Below, one piece after another: positions 25,001 through 35,540 of a stretch of 64,000 nucleotides of DNA (the first letter of the stretch is position 1; each line of letters starts with the position of its first letter). The notes under the pieces are model-generated. The model saw only the letters and a program-made list of their open reading frames with translations. It did not search any database and was not told the DNA's origin. The translations under genes were made by a program, and so were the position numbers. This DNA comes from Nemopilema nomurai (Eukaryota; Cnidaria; Scyphozoa; Rhizostomeae; Rhizostomatidae). The stretch spans positions 2,767,809-2,831,808 of the forward strand of contig ML133388.1 of the NCBI GenBank assembly GCA_003864495.1, in the 5' to 3' direction.

Positions 25001-28000
25001 AGCTCTTAGCATCAGAGGTGTCGCTAAAGGGGTACAGGGTGGGGGTACTGGGTGGGGGTACTGTACCCCCCACTCCTCCCAATCTTTCGTCTATCGGCAC
25101 AATCAAAGTTTCTTCGGCAAATGATAACATTTTGGCACTGCCTTGCTTTGTTTTACTTTCGGCGTGTGTTGCTGTTTCTAAGTGTTGAGTCTTTTAAGAT
25201 TTGCTAATAATGATGGCGGGGCTGTTAATTAAGCCAGGCACTTATCCTTTCCACGCCATAAAGACATACTTTATTGTTGGAAAATCTCAACTTCATACCC
25301 CTCCCCCCGCCCCTTCTTAGCATTGTATCTCAAGGTCCCCGCCCTGCCTTTGAAAGGCTGTCAGTCAGTCTTGCCTGCGTATAATCTTTTTATTTGTCAC
25401 TATACTCTCGCTTACTTTTCAGGCTTTGTCAGAGCCGAATTTCAGCAAGGCATATGCTAAGCTTTGTGACGAGGTCTCAAAGCAGGTGAGTTACAAGAAG
25501 ATTATAAAAGATTATATGAAATTATATAAGGCCGTGATCTGGCTCTGAACATTGACCGTCGTTCACTTGTCAGTTGAATGGTCCTCAAACATTGCCTCTT
25601 GTTGTTCATGAACTTCGTATACAATGAGTTTCATGGACTTCGTATACAATGAGTTCTTTGGGTTCTGATGAAAGTGATCTTTTTTGTATTTTTAGACTCC
25701 TTTTTATAAGGAATAACTCTTCGAATTTGATAGAAATATACAAACTAGATTTGCAAGATGGCCTAAAATACTCTCGTCCAATATACTCTCAGTGGCGTTC
25801 GACCTATAACTCATGTATACAATGAGTGAGTTTTGTCATTGTTTAATGGGAATGCTGCATGGAGTATTCAGCCTCTTATGCGACAGGCAGCCTGGTATTT
25901 TCAATTTAATTAGGTGTCACCTAATTGTGACGTAATATTTCAGGCTGTCTTTTTTACGATTATGTACCTTGTAAAACTCTGTCAACAATAATGCGACATG
26001 AAGTTGATTTTGCGAAGATGTTGTCTCTTGGTAATTAGCACTTTGGCAAACATGTAAAGGCAAGCATGATAAGAAATCCGCCTTCGCACGTAGCCTCACG
26101 GATGTTGCCTGCATGCCTGCTACGATTCACAGAAAAGAAAGAAACGAAATTCAGTTACAATTGAACTAGAAAGTAGCTCGGAGTGGGCCAAGTTTTTGAG
26201 TTTATATAACTATAGTAATTCTATCATTTCATGCCTAACCCTATACAAGAATATAAAACTAGCTATAAGACAGTTTGCTTCTTTAAGTTTTTACCACTAG
26301 ATCTCCATCTTGCTTCTAATCTTTATTCCTCTTTTGATATTTTAGAAAATACATGTAGAAAAGGAACAGAGTGGCAAAGGACAAAATGTCACCTTCAAAA
26401 GGATTCTTCTAAACAAATGTCAAGTTGAATTTGAGAAAGAGAAGTCCGATGAACTGGAACTTGAGAAAGAGCAAAACAGGCACTACGAAAATGTATGTAT
26501 CCCCTTGGAGGTATCGATCTCTTACTAGCATATTTCTTTCAGCAAGGCATAGTGTTGATGTCAACGACGGATGTTGTCAAAGAGGGGGATATTTTCGGTT
26601 TTGTTTTAAGCTATTGAAATCGATAAACAAGAAATCTGATATTTTAGTGATATCTTGCTGACAATGTTGGTGTTTTCAAACATTCAATTTTGTTTCCTTA
26701 GAATTTAAACGTTATAGGCCTTGTTGTTATTGAAGCTAGTACTTATGTTTGGATATTGGTATCATTTTCGTGTTTAGGCCGATGAAGAGAAAGCCTGGCA
26801 AGAAGAGCTTGCGCTCAGGCGGCAAAAAACCAAGAGGCGTTCTCTAGGAAACATCAGATTCATTGGAGAGTTGTTTAAACTCAAGGTACGTGTCCTTGCA
26901 AGTTGGTGTAGTGCTCTAACTTGCATAGATGTGTTCAATCTATTCGTCTTGTTCTGTTCAATTTGTTTGCATAGCTGTGTTCAGTGTGTTCACCTAGTTG
27001 TGTTCTATGTGCTCACTTAGTTGTGTTTAATCTGTTCAATATATGTGTTCACAAAATTTCCCCATTTGAATAAAACTCATTTGCATTGCAAACACATACA
27101 TATTTTCATAACCACCCCGCGTTACCTTGTTTTAGAATTTTAAATTGCAGTTCTAATTCTACAATGTGCATATATATTATATTCTTTAGATGTTGACAGA
27201 GGCGATTATGCATACATGCATCATGAAATTGTTGAAAGACCGCGACGAAGAGTCTCTCGAATGTCTCTGCAAGTTGGTAACGACGATTGGAAAGGACATA
27301 GATCATGAAAAGGCCAAGGTATTTTGAAAAAAGCTGAACTTTTTTCCAGGTTGATATATTCAAAAGCAGTTGATATATCATGCATAAATATGTACCAAAG
27401 TTGAAGGGGGTATTTCTAAAGAGCAACTATTGAAGGGACATTTGCAACCTATGCGAAGACTACAATTGGGAAGTCAGCACCTGGGGGCCCCTTTCTTTAA
27501 AACGTCGGAGCGTACCATTTGAATGCTGATGAGGGGCTTACGCCAGTTATCAAGCAATCAATCGCTGATCAAAAAGAATCATTCATGATCAACCAACGCT
27601 GAGCATTAACGGTTATTGTTGTGAAAGGTTGCAGTGATTAGCTGTGATCTGTTGATTTGTTGACAAGATAACTGATCAGCAAGTCATCACAGTCATCATC
27701 CGATCATTTGCAACATCCGTTGTTTCATTGAGCAAACAGAAACGAAGATAGAGGATTGTTTGATATGTTGGCTATCTTTAAGCTAAGGATTTTCGCAAGG
27801 AATATGGCTTTAGTGATCTCTTATTTACATACTGGCAGTTTTCCTAAAATGAGATTTCGACATTTCCCTTAGATTAATGATTCTGTAATGATTAGTGATT
27901 CTGTAATGATTAATGATTCTGTAATGGTTAGTGATTCTGCAATGATTAGTGATTTGCAATGATTTTTCGTTTTAGCCACGCACCAACCAGTATTTCGAGC

Positions 28001-31000
28001 AAGTAGACAAGATCATCAACTCGAAGAAGGTATCTTCCCGAATAGTTTTCATGTTGCAAGACTTGAAGGACCTGCGGCGGTCCAATTGGGTGGCCAGGCG
28101 CGCTCTGGACCTGCCCAAGACCATTGATGAAATCCACGAGGAGGCGAAACAGGAGGAGATTCAAATGCAGATGGCTCATCAACAAGCTGCCCAGAAGAGG
28201 CTGATGAACAAAGGTAAAATGCTTTGAAAAAAGCTTGGGAGAGATCAAGTTTTAACCATGCAGACAAGCATTGTTCATTGATGAAGTGCCGTTTGCCATG
28301 AAGGCAGTAAACGTAGGAACGGGGAGCAACGGGGCGCGTACGACCACCCCTGCCCCCACTTTTATGTACCTGACACCTAGTGTCGTCCACAGCTTACAGA
28401 CGTGTACTCGTCTACCTACTGTGTTGCTTGTAATGGGTAGCTTCATTAAAGACCAGGTTATTTCCGTTGTTCCTTGCCGTATTTGTATTGGGGGCTTATC
28501 ACAATTGGCCACGGCTGTCTTAAGGTAGCTCTCTCTCTCCCTCCATCTCTCTCCCTCCATCTCCCTCCCTCTCTCCCCCTCCATCTCCCTCCCTCTCTCC
28601 CCCTCCCTCTCTCCCTCCATCTCTCTCTCACCCTCTCCCTCCATCTCTCCCTCCATCTCTCTCCCTCCATCTCTCTCCCTCCATCTCTCTCCCTCCATCT
28701 CTCTCCCTCCATCTCTCTCCCTCCATCTCTCTCCCTCCCTCACTCTCCTTCCCTCTCCCTCCCTCTCTCTCCCTCTCCCTCTCTCTCTCTCTCTATCTCT
28801 CTCCCTCCATCTCTCTCCCTCCATCTCTCCCCCTCCATCTCTCCATCTCTCCCTCTCTCCCTCTCTCCCTCTCTCCCACCCTACACTTTGAAGATGCCAC
28901 CTTGCTGCCCTGCTATTTAGCGGAGGAGTTTTCGGCTCGGCGACTTGAACGTGGTATTGTTTCGTTGAAGGCGGTCGCGACAGTCCAGCACCGAACCGGA
29001 GCATGCCCAATGACGAGGGCTGGAACCAAGTCCAATCGAAAGGAGGCCGCAACATGCAACCCGTGGATCCGTCCAGGTTGAAGATAACCAAGGTTTGTGG
29101 TGTTCAGTGTTCTTTTGTGATGAAACTGTCACGTTAATGACACAAGCATAAGGCAATATTGTATATATCCTAGTTTAAGAGCCTTGTGCGTTTGAAGTGT
29201 GTGACGTCACTCTTGGTCTCGAATCGAGGCTCTTGTCTTTCCGAGGCTAATCTGCTTGATTTTTCGGGGTAGCCTTAGAGGCTTTTGTATGTTGACATGA
29301 GGTAGAAGTAGGCTAGTGTTGAATATATCCTAGTATTGGAGTCTCGATATTGGTCGCTCAATATCCAAGTATTGGTTTCTTGATGCGTTGCTTATTTCTC
29401 GCAATAATGGTGGCTGTTTCTATCATAGCGAGCTGACTCGGACAACATCTCCCTCGGTCCGTTCGGACGCCCAGGAGCCTGGGCCCAAGGCGCGAGCGGT
29501 GGCGGCAGTTCCCGCTTTGCAGTGCAGAGCGATGGCGAATCGCGTCAAGGCAACCGCTTCTCGGCGCTGTCTGGCGGCGAATCTGGCGGAAGTCGGCTGG
29601 ACAGCAGGGGGCGATCAGGACAACGGTAATCATCTATTGCAAGTCATGTAGCAAGGGTAGTTGGGTGTGCCCCAGGCACGCCATATGAATTGTGAAAGTT
29701 AAGCCTGTAGCTCTTTGAAAAAAATGTCTTTTACGTGCTGACGTGAATAATGTTTTTTGTTGCAATCGTTTGACAGTTGTCCGTTGCTTCTCCGGTTCTT
29801 ATCTTTTGATTTCATTTAAAGTGGACAGCAGTCTAAATTTGGACGCCCCAGTGGCCCAGCCAATCCAAGACGAGGAGGCACACAGCACCAACAACACACC
29901 GACGAGAAAGCTGAAGCTCTTGCAAATGTCCGGCGAATGCTTTCTGTTGAAGGAAACAGGGCCCCATCACCTTCCAGCGTATGTATTCGACACACGCCTT
30001 GTTATTTAAGGAAGCTGAAAATATCTCTGCCTCCATTTCAATGTGGATATTTATGCAAAGTCTCTCGAAAAGTTTCTATAGACGTTTTTGAGATTTTAGG
30101 AACTGCTTTTCCTTTGATTTTGTAGGTCCCTCTTCTTCCTTTGATTCTGTAGGTCCATCTTCTTTCTTTGATTCTGTAGGTGCCTCTTCTTCCTTTGATT
30201 CTGTAGGTGCCTCTTCTTCCTTTTGAAGCCTAAATGAAGCCTAAGCTTGTGCCTAAATGAACGCTTGTTATTTCCGTCGGCAATTTCCCGTGATTTTGTG
30301 ATTCAATTTTGATGCAGACTGTTAGCTTTTTAGATTTGTGTAGCAAATAAAGTTGTCTGTAGTTACTGCAGTGCTATGATTGAGCTCAGCTCAAGCGAAC
30401 GAATTTCCCAATCATGCAATCATAGTCCCAATCATGCAATCATAGTCCAATCATGCGATCATAGTCCCAATCATGCAATCATAGTCCAATCATGCAATCA
30501 TAGTCCAATCATGCAATCATAGTCCCAATCATTCGACCATAATCCCAATCATTCGATCATAATCCCAATCATTTGATCATAGTCCCAATCATTTGATCAT
30601 AGTCCCAATCATGCGATCATAGTTCCAATCATACAAGCATAGTCCCAATCATAAGATCATAGCCCAAATCATTCGACCATAATCCCAATCATTCGATCAT
30701 TATCCCAATCATTTGAACATTATCCCAATCATTTGAACATAGTCCCAATCATGCGATCATAGTTCCAATCATACAAGCATAGTCCCAATCATAAGATCAT
30801 AGCCCAAATCATTCGACCATAATCCCAATCATTCGATCATTATCCCAATCATAAGATCATAGCCCAAATCATTCGACCATAATCCCAATCATTCGATCAT
30901 TATCCCAATCATTTGATCATAGTCCCAATCATGCGATCATAGTTCCAATCATACAAGCATAGTCCCAATCATAAGATCATAGTCCCAACCATACGGTCAG

Positions 31001-34000
31001 TAATCACTTGAGTTGCTTCTTTGAACAGATGCAGGCAAAGGCTGATGACCCAGAGAGAAGCACCTCTGGAACAAGGACCCCCGATGTTAGCCCATTGGAA
31101 ACTCAGGAGCCATCAGATGTCCCACCAGTTACTGAGATCTCGGAGCAAAAGATCAAGAACGAGACAAAACTGACAGTAGATGAATACCTTGCCACCCATG
31201 ATCTCAAGGTAGGGACAGTTTCAAAGCTGCTTTAACCAGTTGCTCTAGTCACATAAAGACATAGCTGTTGTTCGCATTGAATTCCTGGTAATCGCACTTG
31301 ATATCTGATAGTCTCAATAAGATTGGGCTTCTGGATGCCTAAAAGTAGACTAATCGCCTTTCAGAATGATTAAAATATGTTCCCTTTAACCAGTTGCTCT
31401 AGTCACATAAAGACATAGCTGTTGTTCGCATTGAATATCTGATAGTCTCAATAAGATTGGGCTTCTTGTTGCCTAGAGGTAGACTAATCGCCTTTCAGAA
31501 TGATTAAAAGATATTAGCTATAAGACGAGACCATTCTTCGTCAAGCAACATTGTTGGCAAGTATGATAACCGTGATTTTCTTACTTCTACAGGAAGCTGA
31601 AGCCTGCATTCGTGAGTTGAACTGTGCGTCGAAACACAACGTTCTCGTTTCTGAAGCCATCAACATTGCCATAGAGAAGAAGCTTGATCAGTGCAAACAG
31701 ATTGGTAGCCTGCTTCTTGGGTTCATTGCTTCTGGACTCCTTTCATTAGAGTCATTCAAAGAGGGGTCAGTATTACATATCAATAGTTTCAAATCACCAT
31801 GTTAGATTCTATCAGATCTAGGTGAGCCCTCTAGCGAGTGTGTTTTTGCCCAATAAGCAATCGCTAATTGTGTTACTTAGTAACGCTATGTTGTTCAGTA
31901 ACCCGGCAGGAGATACCGCGTAATGTTCCGTTATTTATGTTTAAAACACTGTTTTAAATTTGTGTACCTTATTAAGCATTATGGTGCGAAGAACCATCCT
32001 GTTTGGCAGTGTTGAGTTTCTAAACTAGAGGAAAGCTTTTCATAATCACATCATTTTCCCATGATTTTCTTTTGTTATTATATGTATTAATAGTAATAAT
32101 TGCTTGCACTTTGTAATAAATAAACTTGAGAGTTTTAAGTCCGAAGATTTGAATTTTTGTTCGCAGCCTCTGATGAGTATTTTTAAGTGGAGCGCGTGAT
32201 TGATTATAATTGACCAATCAGCGTTACAGCTAGCCAAAGGCCTTTATTTCTTGGCAGTGCAAACGTTTTATTTTGTTGCTGCATTTTTCTGTTAGGCTGA
32301 ATGATGTCCTGGAATACGCCGAAGACATTGCCGTGGATATACCTCACCTATGGACAAATCTGGGTGTCCTTCTCGGGCCGTCTGTGGAAAGTGAGAAATT
32401 GCCACTTTCCGTGCTGAAAACCTTGGTTGAACCACTGATTGAGTGCAACAAGGCAGGACTGCTAATGGCGGAAACTTTAGCCGCAGCTTCCAAAGTTTCG
32501 GTTGGTGTTTTAATTTTCTAGATTAATTATATGATCAAAACATGGATAAATATGCTTTTAGGCTCAAAGCAAGCAGTTTAAATAATACGAGGGCTATTGA
32601 TTCCTATCTGTCATGTGATTTGTGATGAAAGAAATAATAATACGTACTTTGAAACGGGAAACTGGCATTGGTAGAGTGCTACGTTGAGTGTTATAGGCCC
32701 TGAAATAGACGAAATTACACCCAAAAGATTACAAAACCAATAATGACCCTACTTTCCCAGTTATTCTCAACTGTGACGTTGTGTACGATGATCGTAGGCC
32801 CAGAGTTCCCTATTTCGGCTATTTGCTTGTAGGCCGTTGAAGTTAGTATACTGATTATCGTTATTGTCATGTGATTATCGCTCTATCGTCTTCACATCTA
32901 ACACCACCAAACGTTCATTCTTGAATTGCAGAATGAAAGCGACGTCGCCCTGCTGTGGCAGAAGTCTGGGCTCACTTGGGAAAGCCTGCTACGCGAGGGC
33001 ACTGACACCGAAGAGTTCTTAGCTAAACAGGTATTTTGCTCGTGTTAAAAACCTAACGTTGAGAAAACAACTACTCCACTCCGATGACACCCAATAGAGT
33101 TCCTCGTTTTGTTTGATGACTCTGACGATCATGAATTATACCACAATTTTACTAACATAGCCACCGATGTTGAAATTTGAGAATGTTTTGTAGAAAATGC
33201 AGTTCACTACCCAAGAAGTGCAACAGCAGCAACTGCAACAGAAGGATATTAGCAGTATTCTTGCGAAGACTTCATGTACCTGCGAAGCCGCAATTGACTG
33301 GATTGAGGTAGGTTAACGAAATTGGTCATGGAATATTTTTTTCTTGAAATATTCCATATATTTTTATACTTTTTGTTGTGGTAATGATGAGTTTAAGCCC
33401 AGCTTTTTCAATCATAAGATTGTCAGCGCAATGAAAGGCTAGAAATTCCCTCCCAAACCCACTTTTTCGAGTGATGTAAGGCTCAATCTATGTAAGTTGA
33501 GGGCTAAGAGCACATTCTTATCTGGTATCCTTGACTACTTGACGAAGGCAAAGCTGTATACCCTTGTTGTCTATAGAACGGAACAGCTGTAAGTTGTTTC
33601 CCATCTACAACCGTTCTGCCTAATTCATCGTCGAAAAAAAGTTCTGCCTAATTTGTTATTTAACCTAATTTTTTATTGTTTATGATAGGTTTTTGCATCG
33701 ACGCGACTGCGTATGAATGTATGTAAAAGACTGAGTATTTTTTGCAGAAAAATGTTCCAAGAGAGCTTCAATCAGAGTCTACGTTCATCAGAGACCTGTG
33801 TACTGCTGTGTACAAACGGGGAGTCACTAAAGGTGCGCATTTGAACTGCTCAGTTTTTTCGTTAACAGAATATGCTGTATTGTCTTAAGGGGCGTTTATA
33901 GTGTTCGCAACCAGCCAAAAGCAAGACAATGACCACGAACCACGTGATACTGGACGCTCTTAAAGTTTCATTGATTTGATCCAATCGGTTTCAGCGCAAG

Positions 34001-34873
34001 TGTCACGTGATATGGACGACTAGTGCTAGACCAATGATATCGACAGTACAATTGCGTTGTTTAGCAACACATCCAAAATCAACAGTCCCAACTGACTAGT
34101 AAATGTGTGATTTTAATCTGCATTTCTAGAATCTGAATTCAATGCTGCCCCGATCAAGGAGTTCAAGAATCTACTCATGAAGTACATTGACAATGATAGG
34201 AAGAAAGAATTACAAGCCCTTTACGCTGCACAGCTTCTTGCGGAGGAGCTTAACCACCCTAAAGGTATGGCGTCTCAATGCTCTTTTTATTCAAAGCAAA
34301 AATGGCCAAGTCTAAAATAGACCTTATCTTGAAGTTTGATACCCCTCCCCCCATTTCATAACGTGTAATTCTTGGTTTCATAGGCAATAGGATTTCTTAC
34401 GAAGAATCATAGAGAGTTCAATAGCATCAATCAATAGGAAAAAAATTCTTGGTTTATATTGTCGCTATTTTTTACCGTAATAAAGAGTTCGTACAGGCAA
34501 CCACTTTGCGTGTTGGAAACATCTGTGAAAGCACGGTCTATTATATTAAGGCTGCATACCTCTTTTTTTAATGGTCGATAGTATTATATCCATTCATTTC
34601 AGAGGTGATGGCTTTCTTTAAAGTGTATTGAGAGTCATCTTTAAAAGTCGCGTCATTTCTTCAACTTACACAAGGCTTTCCTCTATGACAGATTTCGTTA
34701 GGTTGCTATTCGAAGCACTTTATGACGAGGAAATAATTAGCGAAGACTCAGTGACTTTGTGGGAAAAGAGTGAGGAGGAGCCTGTTGGAAAGGGCAATGC
34801 TCTGAGCTCTGTCCAGAGTTTTCTAACGTGGCTGAAGACGAGCGAGGAGGAAACGTACGAGGACAGCAAATGA
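14198..34873 (+). CDS. Eukaryotic translation initiation factor 4 gamma (eIF4G)
   Basis: This is the scaffold of eIF4F. It binds eIF4E, eIF4A, eIF3 and poly(A)-binding protein to recruit the 40S subunit to capped mRNA in the cytosol. I followed 24 exons whose GT-AG borders and phases join without a break from 16091 to the TGA at 34871-34873. A candidate 13-nt first exon at 14198-14210 (ATG plus three codons, phase 1) would complete the frame. The joined model is about 1,499 residues, close to human eIF4G1 (about 1,600). Domain order is an N-terminal Gln/Pro region, the eIF4E-binding motif YDRDFLL, MIF4G, a Gly/Ser/Arg linker, MA3 and the C-terminal W2 domain. Exon coordinates are given in the sub-entries. 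The first exon and the 5' border of the exon ending at 21221 are the uncertain points. Confidence 0.95.
19233..19313 (+). mobile_element. tRNA-derived SINE head (pol III A and B boxes)
   Basis: The segment contains an A-box-like TGGTTAGAGGC (19242-19252) and a B box GGTTCGAATCC (19291-19301) separated by about 38 bp, and it ends GCATGACCA. The T-arm forms with one mismatch, but the expected acceptor-stem halves do not pair. It is therefore more likely a tRNA-like SINE head than a functional tRNA. A non-coding tail to about 19450 may be the SINE body. Confidence 0.5.
20107..20192. repeat. Three-copy repeat of about 29 bp
   Basis: Three copies containing TTCCAAATTTG(A/G)GGGAGGA occur in tandem with slight variation, inside an eIF4G intron. 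Confidence 0.7.
21268..21342. repeat. 12-bp tandem repeat in an eIF4G intron
   Basis: About six to seven copies of the unit TTGACCCTTGGT/TTGACCCTTAGT follow the exon ending at 21221. The repeat lies entirely within the intron. Confidence 0.8.
22839..23198. mobile_element. Mariner-type MITE with TA target site
   Basis: The ends CCGTAAATCCTC (22841-22852) and GAGGATTTACGG (23185-23196) are perfect inverted repeats, each flanked by TA. The interior carries further inverted GGGGGCTTATTCGA / TCGAATAAGCCCCC blocks and long G runs. About 360 bp, no coding capacity. TA duplication and short inverted repeats fit a Tc1/mariner-related non-autonomous element. Confidence 0.75.
24483..28213 (+). other. 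eIF4G MIF4G domain exons
   Basis: Exons: 24483-24620, 25423-25485, 26346-26492, 26778-26885, 27190-27318 and 27976-28213. The translation runs [17 protein letters not shown], then [10 protein letters not shown], then [15 protein letters not shown], then [19 protein letters not shown], then [15 protein letters not shown]. These are the expected HEAT-repeat helices of MIF4G. The domain binds the DEAD-box helicase eIF4A and RNA. All internal exons are in phase 0 except the last, which ends in phase 1. Confidence 0.96.
27874..27965. repeat. 18-bp tandem repeat abutting a MIF4G exon acceptor
   Basis: About five copies of a unit containing TGATTCTGTAATGATTA end roughly 10 bp before the acceptor at 27975. 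The polypyrimidine tract of that exon is the short CGTTTTAG immediately after the array. Confidence 0.75.
28527..28876. repeat. Pyrimidine (CT/CCCTCCAT) microsatellite in an eIF4G intron
   Basis: About 350 bp of almost pure C and T on the plus strand, built from CTCTCTCCCTCCAT-type units. It lies 45-95 bp upstream of the following exon. The reading frame it opens on the minus strand is an artefact of composition. Confidence 0.95.
28971..29978 (+). other. eIF4G linker exons between MIF4G and MA3
   Basis: Exons: 28971-29092, 29429-29625 and 29822-29978. The translation reads [39 protein letters not shown] and [13 protein letters not shown]. This matches the Ser/Gly/Arg-rich hinge of metazoan eIF4G, including the WNxV and RFSAL motifs. 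The acceptor at 28970 (TTTCGTTGAAG) is weak, but it is the only one nearby that keeps the frame with the MIF4G exon. Confidence 0.85.
30111..30222. repeat. 27-bp tandem repeat of splice-acceptor-like units
   Basis: Four copies of a 27-bp unit with core TCTTCCTTTGATTCTGTAGG lie in the eIF4G intron before the MA3 exons. Every unit contains a pyrimidine tract followed by TAG/G. Confidence 0.85.
30398..30998. repeat. 20-bp tandem array, about 30 copies, with higher-order structure
   Basis: The unit is close to AATCATGCGATCATAGTCCC. Variants recur in the same order at spacings of 60, 140 and 180 bp, that is whole multiples of the unit; for example the ATGCGATCATAGTTCC variant is at 30611, 30751 and 30931. 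The array ends 30 bp before the exon at 31029. Confidence 0.93.
31029..32500 (+). other. eIF4G MA3 domain exons
   Basis: Exons: 31029-31208, 31593-31765 and 32296-32500. The translation includes [55 protein letters not shown] and [12 protein letters not shown], all characteristic of the MA3 HEAT-like domain, the second eIF4A-binding site in animal eIF4G. The middle exon ends in phase 2 and is completed by the next. Confidence 0.95.
31231..31510. repeat. Tandem duplication of about 130-150 bp in an intron
   Basis: Two adjacent copies start TTTAACCAGTTGCTCTAGTC at 31231 and 31385. They are nearly identical apart from a deletion of about two dozen bases in the second and a few substitutions. 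Confidence 0.85.
32932..34873 (+). other. eIF4G C-terminal W2 (eIF5C) domain exons
   Basis: Exons: 32932-33030, 33194-33307, 33748-33832, 34130-34264 and 34692-34873. The end of the protein reads [36 protein letters not shown] and EEETYEDSK. These are the acidic/aromatic motifs of the W2 domain, which in mammalian eIF4G recruits Mnk kinases. The stop TGA is at 34871-34873. A Gln-rich stretch (QQQQLQQK) precedes the domain core. Confidence 0.95.
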
Positions 34874-35540
34874 TAATTTTTACAGAATTAGTTACCGATG
34901 GCAAAGCAGCGTCCCTAGGCGTCGTCCAGTGTCCAGAAGATGGTGGTGATTGATGACGTCATACCCAAATGTTGCCACTCATTTGATTTGCAGTATAAGT
35001 AGGAGAACGCTTTGTCCGTCGTGTACACTCTTGAATTGATCAGATGGAATGTTTGATGTATTTCCAAATAGGTGTATTAGCAGCGAATGTCAACTCATTC
35101 GTAGCCGTTAGTTTTACGTTAGTGTTATCACTCAGTCTGCCCATTTGTGTAAGTCAAATTGGACAGACAGCCTCGCAGTGATTCTGGGAGACCGTGCCAA
35201 CTCCGAGAATTGCCGGATGGCGGGTTGACCCCTTTCCTCCCCCCTGTCCAAGGCGGATACTTCGCGTCTCCTCCCCGTTACGAAGCCCCCTGGCACGTGC
35301 AGCCGGCGCCATGTTGGTGTTTGCCGTCACTTATGACGTCATTTATGTGTAAAATCAGTGCCTCACTGTAAGTGTATTGATTCGTTAGTTTTGCAGTGAC
35401 GTAGTTTGTAAGTTGTGAGTGGTTCCTTATTGTCTTTGTTTGTCGGTAATTCGTCTGGACCTGGTATCGGGCATGCATACACGAAACCAAATTTTGCCAT
35501 GATTTCGATTCATTGAATAAACCTGGCATCGACTGGAGTT
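34874..35540 (+). other. eIF4G 3' untranslated region
   Basis: An AATAAA at 35516-35521 is the first good poly(A) signal after the stop, giving a 3' UTR of about 660 nt. Two CRE palindromes (TGACGTCA) occur in it, at 34954-34961 and 35334-35341. Confidence 0.55.

Noticed and set aside
28474..28920. 148-codon plus-strand frame of Leu, Pro and Ser repeats
   Set aside because: Pure translation of the pyrimidine microsatellite, intronic in eIF4G.
28252..29091. 279-codon minus-strand frame rich in Arg, Glu, Gly and Trp
   Set aside because: Its bulk is the complement of the CT microsatellite, and the rest is antisense to eIF4G exon and intron.
30398..30998. CRISPR-like regular array
   Set aside because: The 20-bp units are contiguous without spacers and the context is a eukaryotic intron. 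The same applies to the 16-bp array at 43885-44210.
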